A program made the position numbers and the translations under genes. Positions 1 to 5,650 of a DNA stretch of 5,650 nucleotides are shown in pieces. Numbering within the stretch: the first letter of the stretch is position 1; every line of letters begins with the position of its first letter. Source of the stretch: SAR92 clade bacterium (GTDB taxonomy: Bacteria > Pseudomonadota > Gammaproteobacteria > Pseudomonadales > Porticoccaceae); the NCBI GenBank assembly GCA_018607545.1, contig JABBBF010000080.1, positions 1-5,650 of the forward strand, in the 5' to 3' direction. Under the pieces are notes generated by a model. It saw nothing but the letters and a program-made list of their open reading frames with translations. It was not told where the DNA came from and did no database searches.

Positions 1-4
1 GTAT

Positions 5-364
5 ATGGAACATCGTATGGCAAGTCGTAGATCCTTAATGTCGAGCACGGAAGAGTGTTTGGTCGATATATATTTAGCTGACAAACAGATCGCTAGGTGC
101 TCGGTAAGTAATATAGGTATAGCGGGATTAGGTATAGACGGCTGTCCTGATAGCCTGAGTTCGGGAATGTTTTTAAAAATTATTCTTAAGGCTCCCGACA
201 GTACTCGACTTCAGTATCTTGATATGAATGCCTTGGTTATCTGGGCCGAAAAGCAGCAGGCTGGGCTTATGTGGGCGGGTAGTGGCAGTCTGACTGATGT
301 AGGACATCGGCGTGGGCTGCCCAGCCTTATAGCCAATGATTCGAGATCGGCAATATATATGTAG
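5..364 (+). CDS. PilZ-like domain protein (putative c-di-GMP receptor)
   Basis: Small soluble protein of 119 residues with no signal peptide or membrane segment. The PilZ family binds cyclic di-GMP through an RxxxR motif near the N-terminus and a following (D/N)xSxxG motif. Here R4-M-A-S-R8 fits the first motif. N36-I-G38-I-A-G41 fits the second, except that glycine replaces the serine. After this come beta-strand-like segments, including one ending VIWAEKQQAGLMW at about residues 78-90, a pattern common in PilZ barrels. Beyond residue 92 the tail is not recognisable. The start is uncertain: only four bases precede this ATG, no ribosome binding site can be seen, and the frame is open to the window edge, so the gene could begin further upstream; the RxxxR position argues for a start near here. 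It lies 103 bases before the FNR gene on the same strand and could be cotranscribed with it. The target is unknown, and ligand binding is uncertain because of the serine change. Confidence 0.66.
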   Translation: MEHRMASRRSLMSSTEECLVDIYLADKQIARCSVSNIGIAGLGIDGCPDSLSSGMFLKIILKAPDSTRLQYLDMNALVIWAEKQQAGLMWAGSGSLTDVGHRRGLPSLIANDSRSAIYM

Positions 365-401
365 GCATAGCAACAAAGAGCATTCCCATGCGTGTAAAGA
401 G

Positions 402-441
402 TATCAATCAGAAGCTGTTGGGACTATTTAACGGATTGATA
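402..441. repeat. 8-bp inverted repeat upstream of the FNR gene, made of everted FNR-like half-sites
   Basis: TATCAATC at 402-409 is the exact reverse complement of GATTGATA at 434-441, with 24 bases between them. Each arm holds one FNR half-site (ATCAA at 403-407, TTGAT at 436-440), but in everted order rather than the usual TTGAT-N4-ATCAA. Each half-site, read with its own N4 partner, gives only about 7 of 10 matches. The repeat ends 26 bases before the FNR start codon, so it could be an autoregulatory site or an RNA hairpin in the leader. The repeat is seen directly; any function is inference. Confidence 0.4.
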
Positions 442-453
442 TTAGCAAATAAC

Positions 454-460
454 AAGGAGA
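454..460 (+). promoter_or_regulatory. Strong Shine-Dalgarno site of the FNR gene
   Basis: AAGGAGA lies seven bases before the ATG at 468. It is the clearest ribosome binding site on the plus strand and fixes the start of the regulator gene. No convincing sigma-70 promoter is visible in the gap before it. The best guess is TTGGGA (418-423), 16 bases, then TATTAG (440-445), which is weak. Confidence 0.8.
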
Positions 461-467
461 GTTAGAG

Positions 468-1253
468 ATGGAATCGGCAACCGCAACGGTCAAATTAAAC
501 GGCACTAAACAGATCACCTGTAATCATTGCCTAGCGAGAAAGAGCTGTCTTATCAGTACATTAAGCACTAGCGAAAATAGTGAACTATCAAGCCTTATCA
601 ATCATGAAAAACCGATGATGAAGGGACAGCGTTTATTTCTCCAGGGCGATAACTTTCAATCCCTCTACCTGATTCGGTCAGGTTGTTTTAAATCTTGCAT
701 TGTTGACGAATCTGGCGAAAGGCAGGTGACAGGATTTCACTTTTCCACCGATATTCTCGGAATAGACGGCATTGACTCACGGAAATATACCTGTGAAGTC
801 GAGGCTCTGGAAACTTCAAGTGTCTGCAGCCTCGCTTTTGACTTGTTTAAGGATTCATCCCTAAAAACCAATCAAAAAGTCTATAACCGCCTGCTCTGTT
901 CGGTGAGTTGTATGATGTTTCGGGAGAGCCACCTGATGATGGTTTTGGGTAAAATGAAAGCCGAGCAGCGGCTGGCTCACTTCTTATTGGATATCTCGCA
1001 GCGCATGCGTGATCGCGGCGAATCCGCCCATGAGTTTCGCTTGAGTATGGCGCGCTACGATATTGCCAACTATCTGGGGCTGGCCGTCGAGACTGTCAGT
1101 CGCCTATTTAAACGCCTCGAAGAACAGGGATTGATTGTTGCAAACCGCCATCGTGTCCGGCTGATGGATATGGATGGTCTGCACTACATTATCGCAGGTG
1201 GCTATGTAGATCCCCGCATCGAGAAACCGTTGGCATTAACTGCTGCGGGTTAA
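468..1253 (+). CDS. fnr: FNR/Anr-type oxygen-responsive transcription regulator with [4Fe-4S] cysteines
   Basis: Cytoplasmic Crp/Fnr-family regulator of 261 residues, slightly longer than E. coli FNR (250). An N-terminal cluster segment has C18-x2-C21-x5-C27, the exact FNR spacing. The fourth ligand is C120, in the segment ALETSSVC that matches ALETSMVC around E. coli C122. The cyclic-nucleotide-binding-like beta roll spans about residues 40-130, and the dimer helix about 140-178, with an acidic E153 where E. coli has D154. The C-terminal winged helix has recognition helix E208-T-V-S211-R212, equivalent to the E209, S212 and R213 that read TTGAT in E. coli. The family assembles an oxygen-labile cluster, dimerises under low oxygen and binds TTGAT-N4-ATCAA. 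The protein has nine cysteines, including two CxxxC pairs (73/77 and 144/148), more than E. coli FNR. A strong ribosome binding site supports the start. The gene converges on fixJ. The family call is very secure; whether to name it fnr or anr is a matter of convention. Confidence 0.95.
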   Translation: MESATATVKLNGTKQITCNHCLARKSCLISTLSTSENSELSSLINHEKPMMKGQRLFLQGDNFQSLYLIRSGCFKSCIVDESGERQVTGFHFSTDILGIDGIDSRKYTCEVEALETSSVCSLAFDLFKDSSLKTNQKVYNRLLCSVSCMMFRESHLMMVLGKMKAEQRLAHFLLDISQRMRDRGESAHEFRLSMARYDIANYLGLAVETVSRLFKRLEEQGLIVANRHRVRLMDMDGLHYIIAGGYVDPRIEKPLALTAAG

Positions 1254-1311
1254 CTGAGACTTTAGGCTGATTTGTGTCTGGGGTTATGGAGGCTGATTAC
1301 TACCCGGCAGT
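1239..1311. repeat. Inverted repeat spanning the convergent 3' ends of fnr and fixJ
   Basis: ACTGC (1239-1243) plus CGGGT (1246-1250) are complementary to ACCCG (1302-1306) plus GCAGT (1307-1311), giving a 10-pair stem with a 2-base bulge and a loop of about 51 bases. The arms are the last codons of the two converging genes, which end in similar peptides (TAAG and TAG). The intergenic stretch has no U-tract and no compact GC hairpin, so I cannot call a standard intrinsic terminator. GGCTGATT also occurs twice here (1265-1272 and 1291-1298). The fold could be a weak bidirectional stop or a coincidence of coding. Confidence 0.3.
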
Positions 1312-1923
1312 CTCCTGATGCTCAACTTCGACTACCATCTGGACCAATTGTGCTAGGGTTTTGGCCTGCATTTTTTCCATGGTCCGGGCTCGGTGAATTT
1401 CTACTGTCCGCGGGCTAATATTGAGTTTTGCCGCAACCGCCTTGGTGATATTGCCGGCGGCAATAAGGCGCATGATTTCGTGTTCACGCTTAGTCAGGCT
1501 GTCGATGCGCGCCTGTATAGACCGCCGTCGTTTGAGATAATTCAGCGTTTCACTATTGGCTTTGAGGGCGCGATTAACACAGTCAATAAATTCCTGATCT
1601 CGAAAGGGCTTTTGCAAAAATTCTACGGCGCCATTTTTCATCGCCTGCACGGCCATCGGTACATCACCGTGACCAGTGACAAATACTACCGGCAAGTTAG
1701 CATTGTTGCGTTTAATCTCCTGATGTAAATCCAGTCCATTCATATCCGGCATGCGCACATCTAATATCAGGCAGCCCATCAGCAGATCTATAGGATTTTT
1801 TAGAAACTCTTCAGCGGAATGATATTGCTGGGTGCGCAAACCGGTTGATTCCAAAAGCATAGACATGGAATCAGCAACATCAGAGTCATCGTCAACTATA
1901 TAAACAGTTTGGTTAGCCTTCAT
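1300..1923 (-). CDS. fixJ: FixJ-like response regulator (REC + LuxR-type HTH)
   Basis: Cytoplasmic response regulator of 207 residues, the usual FixJ length. The receiver domain (about 4-120) has the acidic pocket D11/D12, the phosphoacceptor D55 in LILDVRMPDMNG, the switch threonine T83 and the conserved lysine K105 in KPF. A linker leads to a LuxR/FixJ-type helix-turn-helix at about 143-197 (LTKREHEIM ... ISPRTVEIHRA ... KMQAKTLAQLV), very close to the FixJ consensus. It should be phosphorylated by the kinase encoded just upstream; the two genes overlap by 11 bases. AAAGGA seven bases before the ATG lies inside the kinase's last codons, so translation is probably coupled. In rhizobia FixJ activates fixK and nif genes, but many free-living bacteria use FixJ-like regulators for other targets, and no target is evident here except possibly the local promoters. 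The FixJ family assignment is secure; the symbol denotes family, not proven orthology. Confidence 0.93.
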   Translation of the reverse strand: MKANQTVYIVDDDSDVADSMSMLLESTGLRTQQYHSAEEFLKNPIDLLMGCLILDVRMPDMNGLDLHQEIKRNNANLPVVFVTGHGDVPMAVQAMKNGAVEFLQKPFRDQEFIDCVNRALKANSETLNYLKRRRSIQARIDSLTKREHEIMRLIAAGNITKAVAAKLNISPRTVEIHRARTMEKMQAKTLAQLVQMVVEVEHQETAG

Positions 1924-3451
1924 TGGATTGTCCTTTGAGGGTCGCCATTACAGGTAGGGTGAAAAGAATTTCTGCCCCATCCTTATACTGGTGATTAATT
2001 TTCATTTCACCACCATGGTTACTAATGATGGACTGACTGATTGCCAGTCCCATGCCCATACCGTAGCTCTTGGTTGAGAAGAAGGCTCGGAATAGCTTGT
2101 TGCTGTGATCTCGATTAATACCGACGCCACGGTCGCGCACTCTTATGGTGATAAAACCATTTGGCTGATGTTCACTAATAATGGTAATACATTTTTCTTC
2201 CGCTGAAGTATTGATCATGGCGTCGCAGGCATTGCGGATTAGGTTTAAAATAACCTGCTGAATTTGGCCAAGAACAATCTCCATCATTGGCAGTTCCTTG
2301 CAAAAGTCACATTCAAAGCGGACTGCTCGGCACTCAACATCCACTTGAGCCAGTTCGATAGTATTTTGGATTAGGGTATTGATATCAGTGAGTTGGTGAT
2401 GGGGGTTCTGTTTGCCCACCAGGGTGCGAATATTGCGGATAATTTCGCCGGCTCGCTGGGCCTGCTTGTCAATTCTGGAGAGTGTCGGCAGCAGCGCCTG
2501 ATTATCTAATGGGCCTTTTTTAAGCAGATTGCGACAGGCTTGGGCATACATTGAAATAGCGGTTAGGGGCTGGTTGAGTTCATGGGCTATGCTGGTCGAC
2601 ATCTCACTGGCAATGTGCAGCCGATCTAGATGAGCAAGATGATCCCGGGCCTGCTGCACCTCCTCTTGGCTCTTACGCAAATGCTCTTCATTGATTTTAC
2701 GTTCTCTGATGTCGCGCATAATGCCGGTAAAACTGCGCACCCCGGCGATGACTATTTCTGCGACGGTCAATTCGATAGTCAAAGAGCTGCCATTCCTGTG
2801 TCGTGCCTGTAGTTCTTGATTAAAACCACCAGCGTTGTTGCCCGCTTCTAGATATTCGCTAATATCGTTTTCGCTGCCACCAAACTCTGCATCAGGCAGT
2901 AATAGCCAAATATTATTGCCGACTAATTCGCTCTCGTGATAGCCAAAATTTTTTTCCGTGGTTTTGTTAACGTGGGTAATGATGCCACTGCTATTGATGC
3001 TGATGATAGCTTCAATGGCATTGTCCAGAACCGCTTGGTTGCGTGCCGCAGACTGGAGCAGTGAGTTTTTTTCTTGCAGGGCATTGTCACGAATTTTAAT
3101 GCCGGTGGTGATTGAGCCAATATAATTGCCGCTCGGATCCCGGCGCGCTTCGCTATGCCATGAAAAGATAAAGCGCTCACCAGTTTTTGAAACTATAGGG
3201 TAGACATACTGTTCTGAGTTGTTGTGGTCGTGGTGAATCAGGCTGTCGAAAATGGTTTTGGTTTTTTGCTGCCAAGATCTCGGTAGGCACTGTGAAATCC
3301 AATTGACGCCTAAAAGATCGCTTAATGAATAGCCCAAAAGTGTGCATGTATCGTCGCTCAGGTGTTCGATATTGCCGGCGGCATCAAGCAGCAGCGCAAC
3401 GGGCCTTGGCAGCTCAAGATAGTCCATGATGATGTCTGTGGTGTCATGCAT
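1913..3451 (-). CDS. fixL: FixL-like cytosolic PAS-PAS sensor histidine kinase
   Basis: Soluble kinase of 512 residues from the ATG at 3451; no membrane segment is visible. Order: PAS1 (about 13-122), PAS2 (about 139-249), a charged coiled-coil-like linker (252-280), a dimerisation/phosphoacceptor helix with H290 in IAHELNQPL, then the ATPase domain with N-box NLIRNACDA (N407), G1 box DRGVGI (D440-G444), F-box around FRAFFSTK and a glycine-rich loop near 464-468. It should autophosphorylate on H290 and pass phosphate to D55 of the adjacent FixJ-like protein. The PAS2-kinase layout matches FixL, but where FixL has its heme-ligand histidine in RHDSY, this protein reads GSEND, and the distal arginine position seems to be Q. 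Heme binding is therefore unlikely and the signal is unknown. Start choice: the frame extends to a TTG at 3520 (535 residues) without a ribosome binding site. ATG 3451 has ACAGGT nine bases upstream and begins just before PAS1. ATG 3427 is a further option. Confidence 0.88.
   Translation of the reverse strand: MHDTTDIIMDYLELPRPVALLLDAAGNIEHLSDDTCTLLGYSLSDLLGVNWISQCLPRSWQQKTKTIFDSLIHHDHNNSEQYVYPIVSKTGERFIFSWHSEARRDPSGNYIGSITTGIKIRDNALQEKNSLLQSAARNQAVLDNAIEAIISINSSGIITHVNKTTEKNFGYHESELVGNNIWLLLPDAEFGGSENDISEYLEAGNNAGGFNQELQARHRNGSSLTIELTVAEIVIAGVRSFTGIMRDIRERKINEEHLRKSQEEVQQARDHLAHLDRLHIASEMSTSIAHELNQPLTAISMYAQACRNLLKKGPLDNQALLPTLSRIDKQAQRAGEIIRNIRTLVGKQNPHHQLTDINTLIQNTIELAQVDVECRAVRFECDFCKELPMMEIVLGQIQQVILNLIRNACDAMINTSAEEKCITIISEHQPNGFITIRVRDRGVGINRDHSNKLFRAFFSTKSYGMGMGLAISQSIISNHGGEMKINHQYKDGAEILFTLPVMATLKGQSNEG
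1931..1936 (-). promoter_or_regulatory. Shine-Dalgarno site of the FixJ-like gene, inside the kinase gene
   Basis: Read on the minus strand, AAAGGA precedes the ATG at 1923 by seven bases and lies within the last codons of the kinase gene, whose stop codon (1913-1915) falls after the fixJ start. This arrangement supports translational coupling and roughly matched production of the two partners. Confidence 0.7.
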
Positions 3452-3640
3452 AACAACAATACCTGTGCGAGTAATATTCCCCAGCTGTGCCTGAGAAGGC
3501 AAAAAATTGGCACAGATCAACAGGCTGCTGTGTGGCTATTTTTCAAAGATTAGCTAGATGGGAACTGAGCCTAACTGGATAAACATATAGACGACCTCTG
3601 ATTTGATTTCCAGTGTTTGAAAAGCCTTTCTGACTCTTTC

Positions 3641-3655
3641 TTGACGATCGTTCAA
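3641..3655. repeat. 15-base dyad TTGA-N7-TCAA
   Basis: TTGACGATCGTTCAA pairs TTGA (3641-3644) with TCAA (3652-3655) around a CGATCG core. The spacing is seven bases, one more than in an FNR site (TTGA-N6-TCAA), so it is probably not an FNR box. It may bind another dimeric regulator, possibly the FixJ-like protein, but that is a guess. Confidence 0.35.
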
Positions 3656-3705
3656 TAGCTCATAAAAAGGTGGTTTTAATTGCTGAAAGGCTATAAAAAA
3701 TCTGC

Positions 3706-3719
3706 TTGATACGGGTCAA
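3706..3719. promoter_or_regulatory. Predicted FNR/Anr box between glgP and the kinase operon
   Basis: TTGAT-ACGG-GTCAA matches the FNR consensus TTGAT-N4-ATCAA at 9 of 10 positions, and GTCAA is a usual Anr variant. It is centred at 3712.5. The FNR protein in this window keeps the E-x-x-S-R residues that read this half-site. Its centre lies about 66 bases before the glgP ATG. The site also overlaps the best -35 candidate of the minus-strand operon, so one bound dimer could act on both genes. Confidence 0.72.
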
Positions 3720-3740
3720 CTTTGTTTTCTCGCAGACTTT

Positions 3741-3746
3741 TACAGT
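3741..3746 (+). promoter_or_regulatory. Candidate -10 element of glgP (class II FNR geometry)
   Basis: TACAGT matches TATAAT at 4 of 6 positions and would start transcription near 3753. That puts the FNR box centre at about -40.5 to -41.5, the spacing of class II FNR-activated promoters, where no good -35 is needed; indeed none is seen. A rival -10, TATAAA at 3692-3697, would place the box just downstream of the start and imply repression instead. The spacing argument is inference. Confidence 0.35.
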
Positions 3747-3778
3747 CACTGCTGAAGACACAAACCACTGGCCTGACT

Positions 3779-5650
3779 ATGAATATCACAGAATTTACTA
3801 TAGAGGTAAAACCCCAGCTTCCCGAGTCTATTGCCGGACTCGCAGAGCTGGCTGAAAATCTTCTCTATAGCTGGCAGGGTTCGATCCGTGAGTTATTGGT
3901 TGTTCTCGATCGCGAACTCTGGATCAGCTGTCACCATAACCCCACGCTATTTTTGCGCCGTATCGATGAGAGTCGTTTGGCGGCAGCTGCTGAAGATCCG
4001 GAGTACCTAGAACAGTATAAGCAGGTCATGACTTGGTTTTACAACTACTGTAATTCAGGGGCTAAGGCACTGGCTGAGTCTAAAAGTCCGCTGCCTCAGG
4101 GAACGATGGTGGCCTATTTTTGTGCTGAATTTGGCTTTCATGAAAGCTTTCCAATTTACTCTGGTGGATTGGGTATTCTCGCTGGTGATCACTGCAAGGC
4201 GGCAAGTGATATGGGTATTAACTTTATTGCGGTGGGCTTGCTCTATCACGAGGGGTATTTCACCCAAACCATTGATGCCGAGGGTAATCAGATTGCTCAA
4301 TACGGATATCAATCATTTTGTGACTCTCCAGTGAAACCAGTGTTCGATAGTGCCGGTGAGCCGGTGCATATCAGTGTGCCTATCGCAGATGACCAGGTTT
4401 CACTGAGGCTCTGTACAGTCAATATAGGGCGTATTCAACTTATTTTGCTCGACTCGGATGTGTCTGAGAACCGGCCCGATAATCGCCTGATCACTCGCCA
4501 GCTATATGGTGGTGACAACAAAACTCGATTGCAGCAAGAGATGGTTCTGGGTATAGGTGGAGTGCGCGCACTAGCCGCTCTTGGCATTGTGCCGACGGTA
4601 TGGCATATCAATGAAGGTCATGCTGCTTTTTCCTCGGTTGAAAGAACTCGCCAACTGTTGCAGCGCAATGCCGAGGCTGGAAGCAAATCCAGTGATAGCT
4701 GTCTGGACTTTGATGGCGCTCTTGAGCAGGTCGCATCATCAACCCTATTTACCACTCACACGCCGATTGAAGCTGGCCATGACCGTTTCGATAGACCTGT
4801 TATAGAGCATTATTGCAGTGCCTATCTGCGTGATCTGCCAATCGATCTTGAGCGCTTATTCGCCCTCGGGCAGTCGGGAGAAAATCGACAGCAGTTTAAT
4901 ATGACGGCTCTGGCATTGCGTGGCTCGCGATTTCACAATGCCGTAAGCCGTATTCACGGCGCTGTGGCATCAGCCATGGAGCAGTCTATGTGGCGACAGA
5001 TTCCGGCAGCAGAAAATCCTATCAGTTACATCACCAATGGTGTCCATGTGCGTAGCTTTATGCATAAAAAGTGGGCTGCGCTATTTGACATCAAACTGCC
5101 GAACTGGCGACAACAGCAGGATAATAGCGACTATTGGACGGCGCTTAACAATATTGATAACCGCACCTGGTGGAACACCCACTGCGAGATAAAACACAGC
5201 TTGCTTGTGGAGATTGCCACCCGCCTCCAGCGTCAGCGTCAGCGCAACGGTTTGAGTCAGGCAATGATCGAGCGCTGTACCCGTTATATCAGTCACAGTA
5301 ATGGTGATTTGCTATTGATCGGCTTTGCCCGTCGCTTTGCCAGTTATAAGCGCGCCGGGCTACTATTTTTGGAGCTAGAGCGACTCTCGGCGCTGGTCAG
5401 TGATACCAAACGGCCGGTGATTTTTGTCTTTGCCGGTAAGGCCCATCCAGATGATGAGCCGGGCAGGGCTTTGATCAAGCAGCTCTATGAACGCTCTCTG
5501 GAACCACAGTTTATCGGCCGTATTATTTTGCTTGAGGGCTATGATATTGCTCTGGGGCGGGCTCTGGTATCCGGTTGCGATATCTGGCTCAACACTCCGG
5601 AGTATCCTCTCGAAGCCTGCGGTACTTCAGGAATAAAAGCAGCGATAAAT
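3779..5650 (+). CDS. glgP: Alpha-glucan (glycogen) phosphorylase, 3' end cut by window
   Basis: Pyridoxal-phosphate enzyme that removes glucose from alpha-1,4-glucan with phosphate to give glucose-1-phosphate, in the cytoplasm. 624 codons are visible, open to the window end. The N-terminus carries a DUF3417-like segment (LAELAENLLYSW at 21-32), typical of the bacterial/archaeal alpha-glucan phosphorylase branch (TIGR02094-like) rather than the MalP type. Conserved blocks follow: YFCAEFGFHE and IYSGGLGILAGD (113-137), HINEGHAAF (H276-), THTP (326-329) then EAGHD, GFARRFASYKR (515-525), FAGKAHPDDEP (from 551), and EACGTSGIK with K620 as the expected PLP lysine, 30 bases before the end. All key blocks are intact, so the gene looks functional. 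The ATG at 3779 has no good ribosome binding site (only GAAGA far upstream), but it gives the expected family N-terminus, and the frame is closed by a stop at 3707. It is divergent from the kinase operon and downstream of a predicted FNR box, suggesting oxygen-linked control of glycogen use. Confidence 0.94.
   Translation, partial: MNITEFTIEVKPQLPESIAGLAELAENLLYSWQGSIRELLVVLDRELWISCHHNPTLFLRRIDESRLAAAAEDPEYLEQYKQVMTWFYNYCNSGAKALAESKSPLPQGTMVAYFCAEFGFHESFPIYSGGLGILAGDHCKAASDMGINFIAVGLLYHEGYFTQTIDAEGNQIAQYGYQSFCDSPVKPVFDSAGEPVHISVPIADDQVSLRLCTVNIGRIQLILLDSDVSENRPDNRLITRQLYGGDNKTRLQQEMVLGIGGVRALAALGIVPTVWHINEGHAAFSSVERTRQLLQRNAEAGSKSSDSCLDFDGALEQVASSTLFTTHTPIEAGHDRFDRPVIEHYCSAYLRDLPIDLERLFALGQSGENRQQFNMTALALRGSRFHNAVSRIHGAVASAMEQSMWRQIPAAENPISYITNGVHVRSFMHKKWAALFDIKLPNWRQQQDNSDYWTALNNIDNRTWWNTHCEIKHSLLVEIATRLQRQRQRNGLSQAMIERCTRYISHSNGDLLLIGFARRFASYKRAGLLFLELERLSALVSDTKRPVIFVFAGKAHPDDEPGRALIKQLYERSLEPQFIGRIILLEGYDIALGRALVSGCDIWLNTPEYPLEACGTSGIKAAIN

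Larger units (their letters stand above)
3452..3778. promoter_or_regulatory. Divergent control region between the kinase operon and glgP
   Basis: About 327 bases with no convincing gene. It contains an FNR box (3706-3719), a 15-base dyad (3641-3655), an inverted repeat pair AGCCTTTC (3623-3630) / GAAAGGCT (3685-3692), an A-tract (3695-3700) and several possible sigma-70 hexamers on both strands. On the minus strand, candidates for the kinase operon are TTGACC (3714-3719) with an 18-base spacer to TATAGC (3690-3695), and a weaker TGGAAA with a 17-base spacer to TATATG (3584-3589). Either implies a leader longer than 100 bases before the ATG at 3451. The role as a divergent promoter follows from gene orientation; the individual hexamers are weak calls. 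Confidence 0.65.

Noticed and set aside
380..391. GCAT-tccc-ATGC mini-hairpin after the PilZ-like gene as a terminator
   Set aside because: It has only four pairs and no U-tract follows; too weak to call.
1393..1728. A 111-residue plus-strand frame opposite the FixJ-like gene
   Set aside because: It is antisense to a well-conserved receiver/HTH gene, has no ribosome binding site and no family resemblance; it is a shadow.
2923..3180. An 85-residue minus-strand frame inside the kinase gene
   Set aside because: It lies wholly within PAS-encoding sequence in another frame, has low-complexity shadow-like composition and no recognisable domain.
3452..3520. Extension of the kinase to a TTG start at 3520
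   Set aside because: There is no Shine-Dalgarno site, the start codon is rare, and the extra 23 residues precede any domain; the ATG at 3451 is better supported, though the extension is not excluded.
3362..3553. A 63-residue plus-strand frame covering the start of the kinase gene and its leader
   Set aside because: It is mostly antisense to PAS1 and has no ribosome binding site or recognisable product.
5612..5638. Cysteine and isoleucine in the EACGTSGIK motif as a defect in the PLP site
   Set aside because: The lysine and the glycine/threonine frame are kept, and as I recall EACGTSG variants are common in this phosphorylase branch; it is not a sign of inactivation.

Overview
The window reads as chromosomal DNA from a free-living gammaproteobacterium, perhaps a marine lineage. 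This placement rests on the family resemblance of the proteins (an FNR/Anr-type regulator, a FixLJ-type two-component pair, a bacterial alpha-glucan phosphorylase with a DUF3417-like N-terminus) and on roughly balanced base composition. It is an inference from memory of such proteins, not a database match. I see no mobile element, CRISPR array, tRNA or rRNA.

Layout from left to right. (1) At 5-364 (+) is a small PilZ-like protein whose upstream context is cut off by the window edge. (2) A gap of about 100 bases contains an 8-bp inverted repeat built from everted FNR-like half-sites and a strong ribosome binding site. (3) At 468-1253 (+) is an FNR-family regulator with all four [4Fe-4S] cysteines and the ExxSR recognition motif. 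(4) Converging on it, on the minus strand, are a FixL-like PAS-PAS histidine kinase (about 3451 down to 1913) and its FixJ-like response regulator (1923-1300). They overlap by 11 bases and look translationally coupled. (5) At about 3452-3778 is a divergent control region with a 9/10 match to the FNR box (3706-3719), a 15-base palindrome-like site and long-range inverted repeats. (6) At 3779-5650 (+) is an alpha-glucan (glycogen) phosphorylase, cut by the window end just after its pyridoxal-phosphate lysine.

How the parts may work together. The FNR protein should bind TTGAT-N4-ATCAA-like sites when its cluster is intact under low oxygen. The best such site in the window lies between the phosphorylase gene and the kinase operon, spaced as in a class II activated promoter for the phosphorylase. 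The simplest model is that oxygen or redox state, read by FNR and perhaps by the kinase, controls glycogen breakdown and the level of the two-component system. The kinase resembles FixL in layout but appears to lack the heme-ligand histidine, so its signal is probably not heme-sensed oxygen. No wholly new system is evident. The most interesting parts are the shared control region and the apparently heme-less FixL-like sensor next to a true Fe-S FNR.
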